A stretch of DNA of 64,000 nucleotides from CAVWGP01 sp963754645. GTDB lineage: Bacteria; Pseudomonadota; Alphaproteobacteria; Bin65. The notes beneath the pieces were generated by a model that saw only the letters and a program-made list of their open reading frames with translations, was not told the DNA's origin and did not search any database. Below, one piece after another: positions 1-8,332 of the stretch (within the stretch, counting starts at the first letter, position 1; each line of letters opens with the position of its first letter). The stretch is taken from positions 1,494,467 through 1,558,466 of the forward strand of contig CAVWGP010000004.1 of the NCBI GenBank assembly GCA_963754645.1, given 5' to 3'. Both the position numbers and the translations under genes were made by a program.

Positions 1-361
1 ATTTGGTCACCACCACGGCGTAACCGTCGAGCGCGGCCGCGATCTCCTCCGCCGCGCCGAAAACGTAGGACAAATCGGCATGCCCATCGCCACGCCGCGA
101 CGGCGTGCCGACGGCGATGAAAACGGCGTCGGCGCCCTTGACCGCCTGGGCCAGCTTCGTCGTGAAAGAGAGCCGCCCCGCTTTGACGTTGCCGGCCACG
201 AGCGCATCCAATCCCGGCTCGAAAATCGGCATCTGCCCGGCCTGCAGCGCGCCGACTTTCGCCGCGTCTTTATCGACGCAGACGACTTCGATGCCGAATT
301 CGGAGAAGCAGGCGCCGGAAACCAGGCCGACATAGCCGGTGCCGATCATGGCGATTTTCAT
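1..361 (-). CDS. ugd: UDP-glucose 6-dehydrogenase, N-terminal part (3' end outside window)
   Basis: This is the first ~120 codons of a UDP-glucose 6-dehydrogenase, which oxidises UDP-glucose to UDP-glucuronate with NAD+ for surface polysaccharide synthesis. The protein opens with MKIAMIGTGYVGLVSG, the GxGxxG dinucleotide-binding loop typical of the family, followed by a Rossmann fold and the conserved IFEPGL and VGTPSRRGDG segments. The ATG at 361 is right for the family because the Rossmann strand begins at residue 2. The gene runs off the left edge, so the central and catalytic cysteine domains are not visible. The neighbour galU supplies its substrate, which supports the call. Only 29 bp separate it from galU, so the two are probably co-transcribed. 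Confidence 0.93.
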   Translation of the reverse strand, partial: MKIAMIGTGYVGLVSGACFSEFGIEVVCVDKDAAKVGALQAGQMPIFEPGLDALVAGNVKAGRLSFTTKLAQAVKGADAVFIAVGTPSRRGDGHADLSYVFGAAEEIAAALDGYAVVVTK

Positions 362-390
362 GGGCGTGCCCCGGCCTCTTGCCGACCCGG

Positions 391-1281
391 CTAGGCGCTA
401 TCGGCCAAGGCTTGCTTGGCCGCGGCGCGCACCTGATCGGCCAAATCCGGGCGCTTGAGGGCAAAGGCAAGATTGGCCGCGACATAGCCGGCCTTGTCGC
501 CGCAATCGAACCGCGTGCCGCGAAAGCGAAATCCGTGGAACGGGCCATGGCCGATCATGCGCGCCATCGCATCGGTGAGCTGAATTTCGCCGCCGGCGCC
601 GCGCTCGACCTGCGCGAGATGCTCGAATATCTCGGGCTGGAGTATGTAGCGGCCGATGATCGACAGCGTCGATGGCGCCTTTTCCGGCGCGGGTTTCTCG
701 ACGAGGCCCCGGATCGCGACGAGGTTGCCGGCCGCATTCGCCGCCCCGCCGATATCGAGAATGCCGTATTTGCGCGTATCGGCGCGCGGCACGTCCATGA
801 CCGCCACCAGATTGCCGCCCACTTGCTCGTAGGCGTCGACCATCTGGGCGAGGCAGGGCCGGTCGGCGAGCACCAGATCGTCCGGCAGCATGACGGCGAA
901 AGGCTCGTCGCCGATGATGTCGCGGGCGCACCAAACGGCGTGGCCGAGCCCGAGCGCGCGCGGCTGCCGTGTCGATATCACCCGCCCGCCCTCGGGCAGG
1001 ATATCGGCGAGGGCTTTGAGTTCGGCGTCCTTGTTGCGCGCGCTCAGAACACGGACCAATTCCTCGTGGTGGTCGAAGTGATCGACCTGAAGCGATTTGC
1101 CCCGCGAGGTGACCAGCACGAAGAGCGAGCAGCCCGCCGCCGCCGCCTCCTCGACCGCCCATTGGATGAGCGGCTTGTCGACAACCACCAGCATTTCCTT
1201 CGGCATCACCTTGGTGGCCGGAAGAAAACGCGTCCCCAGCCCGGCAACAGGCAGGACGACTTTGCGAATGCGTCGCGGCAT
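391..1281 (-). CDS. galU: UTP--glucose-1-phosphate uridylyltransferase (GalU)
   Basis: This 296-residue cytoplasmic nucleotidyltransferase makes UDP-glucose from glucose-1-phosphate and UTP. The N-terminus carries the signature VLPVAGLGTRFLPATK followed by PKEML and VDKPLIQWAVEEA, the nucleotide-binding and sugar-phosphate regions of GalU. Further on, VEKPAPEKAPS and GRYILQPEIF match the conserved sugar-binding loop, and the end GYVAANLAFALKRPDL is typical. The length matches the family (about 290-300). It lies directly upstream of the UDP-glucose dehydrogenase, so the pair forms a UDP-glucuronate module for envelope polysaccharides. No frameshift or missing residue was seen. Confidence 0.96.
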   Translation of the reverse strand: MPRRIRKVVLPVAGLGTRFLPATKVMPKEMLVVVDKPLIQWAVEEAAAAGCSLFVLVTSRGKSLQVDHFDHHEELVRVLSARNKDAELKALADILPEGGRVISTRQPRALGLGHAVWCARDIIGDEPFAVMLPDDLVLADRPCLAQMVDAYEQVGGNLVAVMDVPRADTRKYGILDIGGAANAAGNLVAIRGLVEKPAPEKAPSTLSIIGRYILQPEIFEHLAQVERGAGGEIQLTDAMARMIGHGPFHGFRFRGTRFDCGDKAGYVAANLAFALKRPDLADQVRAAAKQALADSA

Positions 1282-1389
1282 CAGGCGATTTTCTAGCTGT
1301 TGAGGGCGTTAAAGAACGTCAAAGCGAGGCGAAATCAAGGCGTTTCTGCCATGGACCCCTGGGCCGCGCAACCATGCAAGCGAACGCGG

Positions 1390-2094
1390 CTAGCCGCCGA
1401 GCAAGACGTCGCGCGCCCGGTTGATGCGGGCGGCAAGCTCCGGCGAACCGCCGCGATCGGGATGATGGCGCTGCATGAGCCCGCGATGGGCCGCGCGGAT
1501 TTCCTCGGCCGCAGCGCCGGCCTTGAGGCCGAGAACCGCAAGCGCTTCCTCGCGCGTCATCGGCGCGCTTGCGCCCGCGCCGCCGCCCGCGGCGGTCTGC
1601 TCGGCGCGGTTCGTATCGTGCCGGTCGCGCCAAGTCGGCGATGTCCGGTCGAGATAGGCTTCGACGAGGCGCGCCGAATCCGCGTCGCCGGCGAGGCAAA
1701 AACGATAGAGCTCGACCAGCTCCTCGACGCGCAGCGATTCGATGCGCCGGCCCATGAACGGACCGTCGAGAATGTCGCCGGCGACGGCGCCGGTCGCGTG
1801 GTCGAGATCGAGCCGCAAGTAGCGCGTCGTCACGCGCGATGCGCTCGGCTTGGCTTTGCCGCGCCGGCGGCCGATTTCCATGCCGATCAGGACAATCAGC
1901 GCCACATTCAGCGCAATGGCGATGAATGTCGGGCGGCCCGTGAGCAGGTAGAGAAATCCGATCGCGATGGCCGTCGCCAGCGCCGTGACGGTTAAGGCGT
2001 TGAGCGGCCGGCCCTGGCTCGCCGCGGCGATGCCGCGCACGCCGAAATAGAGCAAGAGCGCGGCACCGATCCCAAGGAGGAGGTAGCTCAGCAT
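1390..2094 (-). CDS. membrane-anchored J-domain (DnaJ-like) protein
   Basis: This is a 234-residue protein with a short C-terminal J domain. The start MLSYLLLGIGAALLLYFGVRG is a membrane segment, and two more hydrophobic stretches follow (about residues 33-50 and 55-72). The end reads LAVLGLKAGAAAEEIRAAHRGLMQRHHPDRGGS, containing the HPD tripeptide that stimulates DnaK-type ATPases. This TM-plus-C-terminal-J layout resembles the TIM14/DjlA-like membrane co-chaperones common in alphaproteobacteria. Start at 2094 was chosen because it begins the membrane helix and lies 19 bp after the VWA gene stop. It follows the VWA and MipZ genes on the same strand. The partner client is unknown. Confidence 0.82.
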   Translation of the reverse strand: MLSYLLLGIGAALLLYFGVRGIAAASQGRPLNALTVTALATAIAIGFLYLLTGRPTFIAIALNVALIVLIGMEIGRRRGKAKPSASRVTTRYLRLDLDHATGAVAGDILDGPFMGRRIESLRVEELVELYRFCLAGDADSARLVEAYLDRTSPTWRDRHDTNRAEQTAAGGGAGASAPMTREEALAVLGLKAGAAAEEIRAAHRGLMQRHHPDRGGSPELAARINRARDVLLGG

Positions 2095-2113
2095 GGCGGC
2101 GCCGGCGCTCGCA

Positions 2114-2836
2114 TCAGCGGATTTGTCGCGTGATGCGCAGAACGTCGCCGCCCTTCTTCTTGCTGAAATCGGCCAGCGCCCGATGACCGCCGGCGGCATA
2201 GACGGCGACGGCGCCCAGCAAGTCACGGAGCTGGCGCGCGCTCGAAGCGTCGAAGGCCACGCAGGCCCCGCCGCTGAGCCGCGCGATTTGCTCGAAAGCG
2301 CGCGCCGCCGTCGCATCGTTGCCTTCGTGGAACACGAAGCAGCGCAAGCCCAGCAGGCCGAGCTGCCCGGCAAGGTCGCCGAGCTTGTCGACGTTTTCCT
2401 CCATCGCGTCGCCGACAAAGACCAACGCGCCCACCGGCCGGCGCTTGGTTTCGGCGATGGCGTGCGTCAGAACCTTGCCGATCTGCGTCTTGCCCGCGAG
2501 GCAGCGCACGCCCGTCATTTGCGCGATGAGCGCCGCCGAATCGGAAACGAATTCGCTCGTCTGGAACTCGCCGAAGCCGCGATAATAGGCGAGCTGGACC
2601 TCGAGCCCGCCGAGCGCCTTGGTTTCGCTGAACATCTCGGCTTGAATTTGCATGGCGGTATCCCAGCTCGGCTCGCGGCTGGCCGTGGCGTCCATGGCGA
2701 AGATCAGCCGGCCGCGCTGTCCCGCGCCGCGCTTCGCCGCCGGCGCCGCCGCCAGATCGGCGAGAAACCGGTCGACCGCGTTGCCCGGCGCTTGGTCCGG
2801 GGCCGGCAAATGCTTTGGTTTTTCCCGATCGCCCAT
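2114..2836 (-). CDS. VWA-domain protein
   Basis: This 240-residue protein has no signal peptide and is essentially one von Willebrand factor A domain. After a short polar leader, the strand LIFAMDATASREPS gives a MIDAS-like DxTxS metal site. Later conserved strands include the threonine region MTGVRCLAGKTQIGKVL, ALVFVGDAMEE and LRCFVFHEGND. VWA proteins of this kind bind divalent metal and mediate protein contacts, often with chaperones or ATPases; the exact role here is unknown. It sits 28 bp downstream of mipZ and 19 bp upstream of the J-domain gene, so the three probably form one transcript. Confidence 0.78.
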   Translation of the reverse strand: MGDREKPKHLPAPDQAPGNAVDRFLADLAAAPAAKRGAGQRGRLIFAMDATASREPSWDTAMQIQAEMFSETKALGGLEVQLAYYRGFGEFQTSEFVSDSAALIAQMTGVRCLAGKTQIGKVLTHAIAETKRRPVGALVFVGDAMEENVDKLGDLAGQLGLLGLRCFVFHEGNDATAARAFEQIARLSGGACVAFDASSARQLRDLLGAVAVYAAGGHRALADFSKKKGGDVLRITRQIR

Positions 2837-2864
2837 GGCTCGCGACGGCGCCCGCCGGACCGGA

Positions 2865-3821
2865 TCAGCCGTTGTCGGCGGGCGCGGCGGGCGGCGCCGG
2901 CGACGCCGATGGCGGCTCGCGACCGGACTCGTCCGCAGCCGGCGGCCTCGAATCCTCCGGCGCCGGCGTATCGAGCGTCAGTTCGGCCGGCGCGCGATTG
3001 ACGATCGCTTCGAGCAGGTTGCGGATCTCCTGGCGCGCGGCAACGTGCGACACGTTGAGTTGCACATCGGTGCCCTCGTCGCGCAAGTCGAGCACGGTCA
3101 GGCCCTGCAGGAACAATTGGCGGAATATGACGCGTTCGCTGAAGCCGTCGACCAAGCGATAGCCGATGCGGCCCGCCAGCATTTCGAGCGCGTCGCCGAC
3201 ATGGCGCTTGTTGCGCGAATCGAGCGTGCTTAGCCGGTTGCGCATGACGATCCAATCGATCGATTCGCGGCGGCGCGCCGCGCGCTTCTGCTTTTGCTCC
3301 CATACGATCTGGCTGTAGATGCTGGGGCCGAGGACGCGCGGCGGGTTGCCGCCGACCTTGGCCAGCAAATCCATATCGATGAAACTGTCGTTGATCGGCG
3401 TGATCAGCGTGTCGGCCTTGCTCAGCGCGTCGCGCGCCAGGGCCGAGTCGCTGCCGGGACAATCGACGACGACGAAATCGTTGGCGGCGGAAAGTTCGGT
3501 CAGCAGCGCATCGAGGCGCTGCAAGTCGTCGCTTTCCGCGGCACTCGCGCTGTCCAAGGCGCTTTGCGTGAAGATGCGATGCTCCGATTCCGGCAGCCGG
3601 ATGCCCTTCGATGCCGCATAGGTCCGGCGGTTTTCGACGTAGCGCGTCAGCGTGCCCTGATGCGAATCGAGATCGATGCTGCCGACGCGATAGCCGTCGC
3701 GCATCAGGCCGACGATGATGTGCATGGCCGTTGTCGACTTCCCGGTGCCGCCCTTTTCATTGCCGAGCACGATGACTTGCACTTGGCGGCTCGCGCTCTC
3801 AGGCTTGGCTTCGTCGGTCAT
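2865..3821 (-). CDS. mipZ: MipZ-like division-plane positioning ATPase (ParA/MinD superfamily)
   Basis: This 318-residue P-loop ATPase has the deviant Walker A motif EKGGTGKSTTA with lysines 23 and 28, the hallmark of ParA/MinD/MipZ proteins. It is followed by GSIDLDSHQGTLTRY and VVVDCPGSDSALARDAL. The internal segment TPINDSFIDMDLLAKV is typical of MipZ, which forms a gradient from the ParB-marked poles and inhibits FtsZ assembly. The last ~40 residues are a Pro/Ala-rich low-complexity tail. Start at 3821 is preferred because a GAGGCG-like site precedes it and the upstream extension is arginine-rich shadow sequence. It lies 28 bp after the molybdopterin oxidoreductase, an unusual neighbour. 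Confidence 0.88.
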   Translation of the reverse strand: MTDEAKPESASRQVQVIVLGNEKGGTGKSTTAMHIIVGLMRDGYRVGSIDLDSHQGTLTRYVENRRTYAASKGIRLPESEHRIFTQSALDSASAAESDDLQRLDALLTELSAANDFVVVDCPGSDSALARDALSKADTLITPINDSFIDMDLLAKVGGNPPRVLGPSIYSQIVWEQKQKRAARRRESIDWIVMRNRLSTLDSRNKRHVGDALEMLAGRIGYRLVDGFSERVIFRQLFLQGLTVLDLRDEGTDVQLNVSHVAARQEIRNLLEAIVNRAPAELTLDTPAPEDSRPPAADESGREPPSASPAPPAAPADNG

Positions 3822-3849
3822 CGCCTCGGCTCCTGTCGGTCGATGGGCG

Positions 3850-5928
3850 TCATGCGGCGCGTATCCAAACCGCCGTGTCGTGGAACACCGCGCCGCCGAA
3901 GGGCGGTCCGGCATCGGCGCTGATCAACACGTTGACGCCGATGCCTTCCTCGAAGGCGCGGTTGGGCCAAATGCTCTCGATCACCGCCACGCCGCGCCGC
4001 AGCCCATCGAAGGCGCGCACCGGGACGACGATCGAGCCGCGCTCGTTGCCGACGCGGACCCGCGCGCCGTCGGCAATCCCGAGCGCGCGGCAGTCGTCGG
4101 CGTGCAGCAAGATTTCAGGCCGGCGCTCCTTGGCGATCGAGGTCGGCGTTTCTGTGAAGCTGCTGTTGAGATAGTTGCGCGCCGGCGCCGCCACAAGCCG
4201 GAACGGGCGCTCCGCGGTCGGCAGATCGGTGATCGGCGCGTAATCCGCGTATTTCGGCATCGGCCGCCAATCGCGCCCGACCGCGCTCCAATCGGGCATG
4301 AAATGAAACTTGCCGTCGGCGTGGCCGAAGCCGGCGCGGAACTTCTGCCGCGCTTCGGGCTGGATGCAATCGACCCATTTTTTCGCCGCGCATTCGTCGG
4401 CGCCGGGCAGGCCGGAGCGGCGCAGGGTTTCGTCGATGATCTGCCACTCGCTCATGGCGAAGCCGGGATGCGCGGCGCCGAGGCGCTTGGCGAGTTCGCC
4501 GATCACCCAATGATTGTTGCGCGCCGCGCCCGGCGCCTCGGTCACCGGCCGGGTCACGAACAAATGCGTGTGGCCGCCGGACACGTAAAGATCGGCATGC
4601 TCGTGAAACATCGTCGCCGGCAGCACGATGTCGGCCATCTCGGCGGTTTCGGTCAGGAATTGTTCGTGCACGCAGGCGAACAGATCGGCTCGCCTGAAGC
4701 CGTCGCGCACCTTGGCCAATTCCGGGCACACGACCATCGGATTGGTGTTTTGGATGAGCAGGCCCATCACCGGCGGACCGTCGCCGAGATCGCGTTTGTC
4801 GCCGGTGAGAATGGGCCCGAGGCGCGATTGATCGAGCAGGCGCGTGCGCTTGTCGAGCGCGTCGAGGCCTTCGATCAAGCCGCGGTCGAGCGGGTAGATG
4901 CCGCTCTGCGCATAAAGCGCGCCGCCGCCGGGATGCTGCCACTTGCCGCCGACCACGGCCAAGGCGCTCGCGGCGTGCATGCTCGCCGCCCCGTTGCGCG
5001 AGCGGGTAAAGCCGTAGCCGAGCCGCAGGAAGGCGCGTTGCGTGCGGCCGTAGAGCCGCGCGAATTCGACGATGTCGCCGGCCGGGAGACCGGTGATCGC
5101 CGCCGCCCAATCCGGCGTTCGCATTTGGAGATGCTGCTCGAACTCGCGCCAATCCTTGCCGAATTGTTCGAGATAGGCGCGGTCGGCATAGCCCTCCTTG
5201 AACATGACGTGCATGGCCGCCGCCGCCAGCGCGCCGTCGGTGCCGGGCCGCAGGATCAGGCCCATATCGGCCTGCTCGACCGTGGGCGTGCGATAGACAT
5301 CGACGACGACGAGCTTGGCGTTGCGTGCCTTCCGCGCGCGCGCGATATGCGTCATGACGTTGACCTGGGTGTGCACCGGATTGGCGCCCCAGACCACGAT
5401 CAGATCCGATTGAGTCATCTCGCGCGTATCGGCGCCCCATTTGGCGCCATGGCCGGCACGCCAGCCCGAATCCGACAGCGCGTTGCAGATCGTCAAATGC
5501 TGGCGCGAATAGCGCATGACGTGGCGCAGGCGATTGATGCCGTCGCGCATCGCCAGCCCCATCGTGCCGGCGTAGTAGTAGGGCCAGATCAATTCGCTGC
5601 CGTAGCGCGCGGCAAGCGACTGAAACTTCTCGGCCACGATGTCGAGCGCGTCGTCCCAACCGATCGGGCGGAAGGCGGCGCGGCCGGTGCCCTTTTCGCC
5701 GACGCGCCGCAACGGCTCGAGCAGCCGCTCGGGATGATGGGCGCGCTCGTGGTAGCGCGCGACCTTGGCGCAGATCACGCCGAGCGTGTAGTCGTTGTCC
5801 GCGGCACCGCGCACCCGGCCGATGCGGCGGGCATCCAGCCGCTCGACTTCAAGCGCGCAGGTGCTCGGGCAATCGTGCGGGCACGCCGAGGGCAGGAAAT
5901 TTCCTTTAGTCCTCGAATCGAGTGGCAT
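3850..5928 (-). CDS. molybdopterin-dependent oxidoreductase with N-terminal 4Fe-4S cluster
   Basis: This 692-residue catalytic subunit belongs to the DMSO-reductase superfamily (BisC/NasA-like). The N-terminus CPHDCPSTC plus a later Cys gives C16-x3-C20-x3-C24-x28-C53, a 4Fe-4S binding motif, followed by a lysine at 55. Pterin-binding regions VVWGANPVHTQVNVM, LILRPGTDGALAAAAM and LLIQNTNPMVVCPEL are present, and the C-terminal Molydop_binding domain is recognisable (LLHADDCRALGIADGARVRV). There is no Tat signal, so it is probably cytoplasmic. ATG 5928 is preceded by GGAGACC at good spacing. The substrate cannot be named: the residue expected to ligate Mo is not a clear Cys or SeCys. A divergent iron-sulfur flavoprotein starts 323 bp away and could be a redox partner. 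Confidence 0.88.
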   Translation of the reverse strand: MPLDSRTKGNFLPSACPHDCPSTCALEVERLDARRIGRVRGAADNDYTLGVICAKVARYHERAHHPERLLEPLRRVGEKGTGRAAFRPIGWDDALDIVAEKFQSLAARYGSELIWPYYYAGTMGLAMRDGINRLRHVMRYSRQHLTICNALSDSGWRAGHGAKWGADTREMTQSDLIVVWGANPVHTQVNVMTHIARARKARNAKLVVVDVYRTPTVEQADMGLILRPGTDGALAAAAMHVMFKEGYADRAYLEQFGKDWREFEQHLQMRTPDWAAAITGLPAGDIVEFARLYGRTQRAFLRLGYGFTRSRNGAASMHAASALAVVGGKWQHPGGGALYAQSGIYPLDRGLIEGLDALDKRTRLLDQSRLGPILTGDKRDLGDGPPVMGLLIQNTNPMVVCPELAKVRDGFRRADLFACVHEQFLTETAEMADIVLPATMFHEHADLYVSGGHTHLFVTRPVTEAPGAARNNHWVIGELAKRLGAAHPGFAMSEWQIIDETLRRSGLPGADECAAKKWVDCIQPEARQKFRAGFGHADGKFHFMPDWSAVGRDWRPMPKYADYAPITDLPTAERPFRLVAAPARNYLNSSFTETPTSIAKERRPEILLHADDCRALGIADGARVRVGNERGSIVVPVRAFDGLRRGVAVIESIWPNRAFEEGIGVNVLISADAGPPFGGAVFHDTAVWIRAA

Positions 5929-6251
5929 TCGGTCTCCAAAGCGGCATCGCGCAGCGGCCGACGACGTGAAGTTAATCCAAGCGTGCCGGCAGGAAAAGGC
6001 GGCGCTTCGGCGCGCCCGCACCGCGGCTGAACGTTCCTATGCTTCCCAGGCCGCCAAAAGGACTTAATTTTTTCTGAACTGGCCAACAATTCGCCCAATT
6101 CGTCCCAATTCTTTCCCGATTGCCGCCGCATTATCACCTAGCAAACATGTTCTCCTGCACCCTGTCGGACTAATCCGCTCAGCACATCGCCGGACCATAA
6201 GCGGCGATGGAAACTAGAAAAGCCGCGCGATTGCAGTCAGGGAATGAAACC
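5929..6251. other. divergent intergenic region with an AT-rich core
   Basis: These 323 bp separate the two divergent start codons of the molybdopterin oxidoreductase and the ferredoxin-type reductase. The stretch from about 6055 to 6200 is clearly richer in A/T than its surroundings (for example GGACTTAATTTTTTC) and presumably holds promoters for both directions. No convincing regulator palindrome, RNA gene or small ORF with a ribosome site was found by eye. Confidence 0.5.
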
Positions 6252-7310
6252 ATGCCAACAATTCACATTCGACAATGGCCGACTCCGTTATTTTCGCGCC
6301 GCGGCACGATTCTCGATGCCGCGCTCGCCGCCGGCGTGCCCTTTCCGCATGGCTGCCGCGACGGCACGTGCGGCGCGTGCAAGACGAAAATCCTCTCAGG
6401 CGAGGCATTGTCGCTGTCCGGCCCCACGGTACAGGCACCCGCCCCCGGCGACGCCACGGCCGGCATCGTGCTCGCCTGCCGGAGCTGGCCGCGCACCGAT
6501 GTCTCGGTCGAGTGGCTGGCGAACGGTCCGGCCGAAGCTGACGGTGCGCGGCGCCTTGCGGCGGAAATCGTCTCGATCGACCGGCCGCGCCCGGACTTGG
6601 CGCGCATCCGGCTTGCCCCACGCGGCAGCCGGCTGGATTTCCGCCCGGGCCAATATGCGCGGTTCCGCTTCGGCAATTTGCCGGAACGAAACTACAGCAT
6701 GGCCAGCCTGCCGACCGATGAGTTGCTCGAATTGCATGTCCGTGCCCTTCCGGGCGGCCTCGTCGGCAATCATTTGCTTTATCGCGCGCGCGCCGGCGAC
6801 CGTGTGCAGATCGACGGCCCCTTCGGCGATGCCTATTGGCGGCCGGGGCATGGCGGTCCGATCGTGCTTGCCGCCACCGGCGCCGGCCTTGCGCCGATCA
6901 AGTCGATCCTGCGCGCGGCGCTTCAGCACTGGAATCCCGGACAACGCATCTTCGTTTTCATCGGCGTGAAGGAAGAACGCAACGTCTATGGCGAGGAGAC
7001 ATTGTCCCGCCTCGTCGGCAACCGGGCGGCGGTGCGGATCATCTACTCGCTGTCCAAGCCAACCGCCCCCACCTGGCGCCGCATCGGGTTGCTCCAGGAC
7101 ATAGTCACCCGCGACATCCCCGATTTCGCCAACGTCGTCACCTATGCGGCGGGCGCGCCCGCGATGGTGCAAAGCCTCGCGGCGCTGGCGCGGCGGCGCA
7201 ACGCCGCGCCTGAGAATATTCGCATCGAGCCATTCTACGACCAGGCCGCCAACGGCGAATTCATTCCGTCCTTGCCGCGCCTCAAGAAGCTGCGCCGCTT
7301 CTTCCGCTGA
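6252..7310 (+). CDS. 2Fe-2S ferredoxin / FAD-NAD(P)H reductase fusion (oxygenase-type electron transfer component)
   Basis: This 352-residue flavoprotein passes electrons from NAD(P)H through FAD to a plant-type 2Fe-2S cluster. Cysteines 35, 40, 43 and 76 give the C-x4-C-x2-C-xn-C motif (HGCRDGTCGACK and LACRSW). The FAD domain follows with RNYSMAS, and the NAD domain has ATGAGLAPIKSI; the end FYDQAANGEF is also typical. The order ferredoxin-FAD-NAD matches CDP-6-deoxyglucoseen reductase and phenol or benzoate oxygenase reductases. Start at 6252 has AGGGAA about 9 nt upstream. It could serve the Rieske oxygenase at 11.1 kb or the divergent molybdoenzyme; neither pairing is proven. Confidence 0.88.
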   Translation: MPTIHIRQWPTPLFSRRGTILDAALAAGVPFPHGCRDGTCGACKTKILSGEALSLSGPTVQAPAPGDATAGIVLACRSWPRTDVSVEWLANGPAEADGARRLAAEIVSIDRPRPDLARIRLAPRGSRLDFRPGQYARFRFGNLPERNYSMASLPTDELLELHVRALPGGLVGNHLLYRARAGDRVQIDGPFGDAYWRPGHGGPIVLAATGAGLAPIKSILRAALQHWNPGQRIFVFIGVKEERNVYGEETLSRLVGNRAAVRIIYSLSKPTAPTWRRIGLLQDIVTRDIPDFANVVTYAAGAPAMVQSLAALARRRNAAPENIRIEPFYDQAANGEFIPSLPRLKKLRRFFR

Positions 7311-7320
7311 CGCGATCGAG

Positions 7321-7341
7321 GCCGGCCGATTGCGGGCCGGC
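7321..7341 (+). terminator. GC-rich hairpin after the reductase gene
   Basis: A perfect 7-bp inverted repeat GCCGGCC/GGCCGGC with a 7-nt loop lies 10 bp after the stop codon of the preceding reductase. Only a short T run (ATTTG) follows, so it may be a weak terminator or a transcript-stabilising hairpin. Confidence 0.35.
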
Positions 7342-7389
7342 GCGATTTGTGGCAATGCAGCGCCCTGCCAATGAAAGGGCGGCGGAACC

Positions 7390-8319
7390 ATGCGGATTCT
7401 CGTGCTGGGCGCGGGTGCCACCGGCGGCTACTTCGGCGGCCGCCTCGCCGAAGCCGGCGCGGATGTGACGTTCCTGCTGCGTCCGCGCCGCGCGGCGCAA
7501 TTGGCCGAGAGCGGGCTCGTCGCCGCCAGCAGCCATGGTGATTTTCGCCTCAAGGTGAAAACCGTTCAACGCGAGAGCCTCGCTGGCGAATACGATCTGA
7601 TTCTGTTCACCTGCAAGGCCTTCGACCTTGACGACGCGATTGCCAGCCTTCGTCCTGCGATGGGCGCGAAAACCTGCGTCCTGCCGATCCTGAACGGCCT
7701 CAAGCATTTCGACGATCTCGACCGCGCCTTCGGCGCCGGGCGGGTTCTGGGCGGCACCTGCCAGATCGGCGTGACGCTGAGCGACACCGGTACGGTGCAG
7801 CATCTCAGCGGTTTTCACAGCTTGATATTCGGCTGCCGCGACGCCGGCCAACGCCCAGCCGCCGAGCGCTTCGCCGCGATCGCCAAGACCGCCAAGTTCG
7901 ATTCGCGGCTGAGCGACGATATTCTGCAGGAATTGTGGAACAAGTTCATCATGCTGTGCGCGACCGCGGCGCTCACCTGCCTGTTTCGCGGCACCTTCGG
8001 CGACATCCTGGCGGCGCGCGACGGCAAGGCCATCATGCTGGAAGCGATCGAGGAATGCGCCGCCATCGCCGGCGCGGCCGGTCACCGCCCGCCGGACAAG
8101 CATCTCAACGGCGTGCGCGACTGGATCGTGACACCGGGCTCGACCTTCACCTCGTCGATGTTCCGCGACATCGAGAAGCGCGGCCGCATCGAGGCCGATC
8201 ACATCGTCGGCGACATGCTGGCGCGCGGCGAAGCCGCCAAGCTCGACGTGACTTGGCTGCGCGCCGCCAATGCCCATCTCCAGGCCTACATGGCCCGGCG
8301 CCAGCGCGAGGGCTGGTAA
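7390..8319 (+). CDS. 2-dehydropantoate 2-reductase family protein (PanE-like)
   Basis: This 309-residue NADPH-dependent reductase has the ketopantoate reductase fold. The N-terminal Rossmann motif is LGAGATGGYFGGRLAEAG, the middle contains ILNGLKHFDDL, and the C-terminal helical domain has the family motif ELWNKFIMLCATAALT. Classical PanE reduces ketopantoate to pantoate for coenzyme A, but many bacterial paralogues act on other 2-keto acids. The setting, between a redox flavoprotein and a convergent DUF3179 gene, does not point to pantothenate synthesis, so the exact substrate is open. The start is preceded by GGGCGG. Confidence 0.85.
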   Translation: MRILVLGAGATGGYFGGRLAEAGADVTFLLRPRRAAQLAESGLVAASSHGDFRLKVKTVQRESLAGEYDLILFTCKAFDLDDAIASLRPAMGAKTCVLPILNGLKHFDDLDRAFGAGRVLGGTCQIGVTLSDTGTVQHLSGFHSLIFGCRDAGQRPAAERFAAIAKTAKFDSRLSDDILQELWNKFIMLCATAALTCLFRGTFGDILAARDGKAIMLEAIEECAAIAGAAGHRPPDKHLNGVRDWIVTPGSTFTSSMFRDIEKRGRIEADHIVGDMLARGEAAKLDVTWLRAANAHLQAYMARRQREGW

Positions 8320-8332
8320 GCCGGGTGCGTCC

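Noticed and set aside
3715..6030. Long plus-strand open frame opposite the molybdopterin oxidoreductase
   Set aside because: Translates to a His/Arg/Ala-rich sequence with no domain; it is an antisense shadow of a real high-GC gene with clear motifs on the minus strand.
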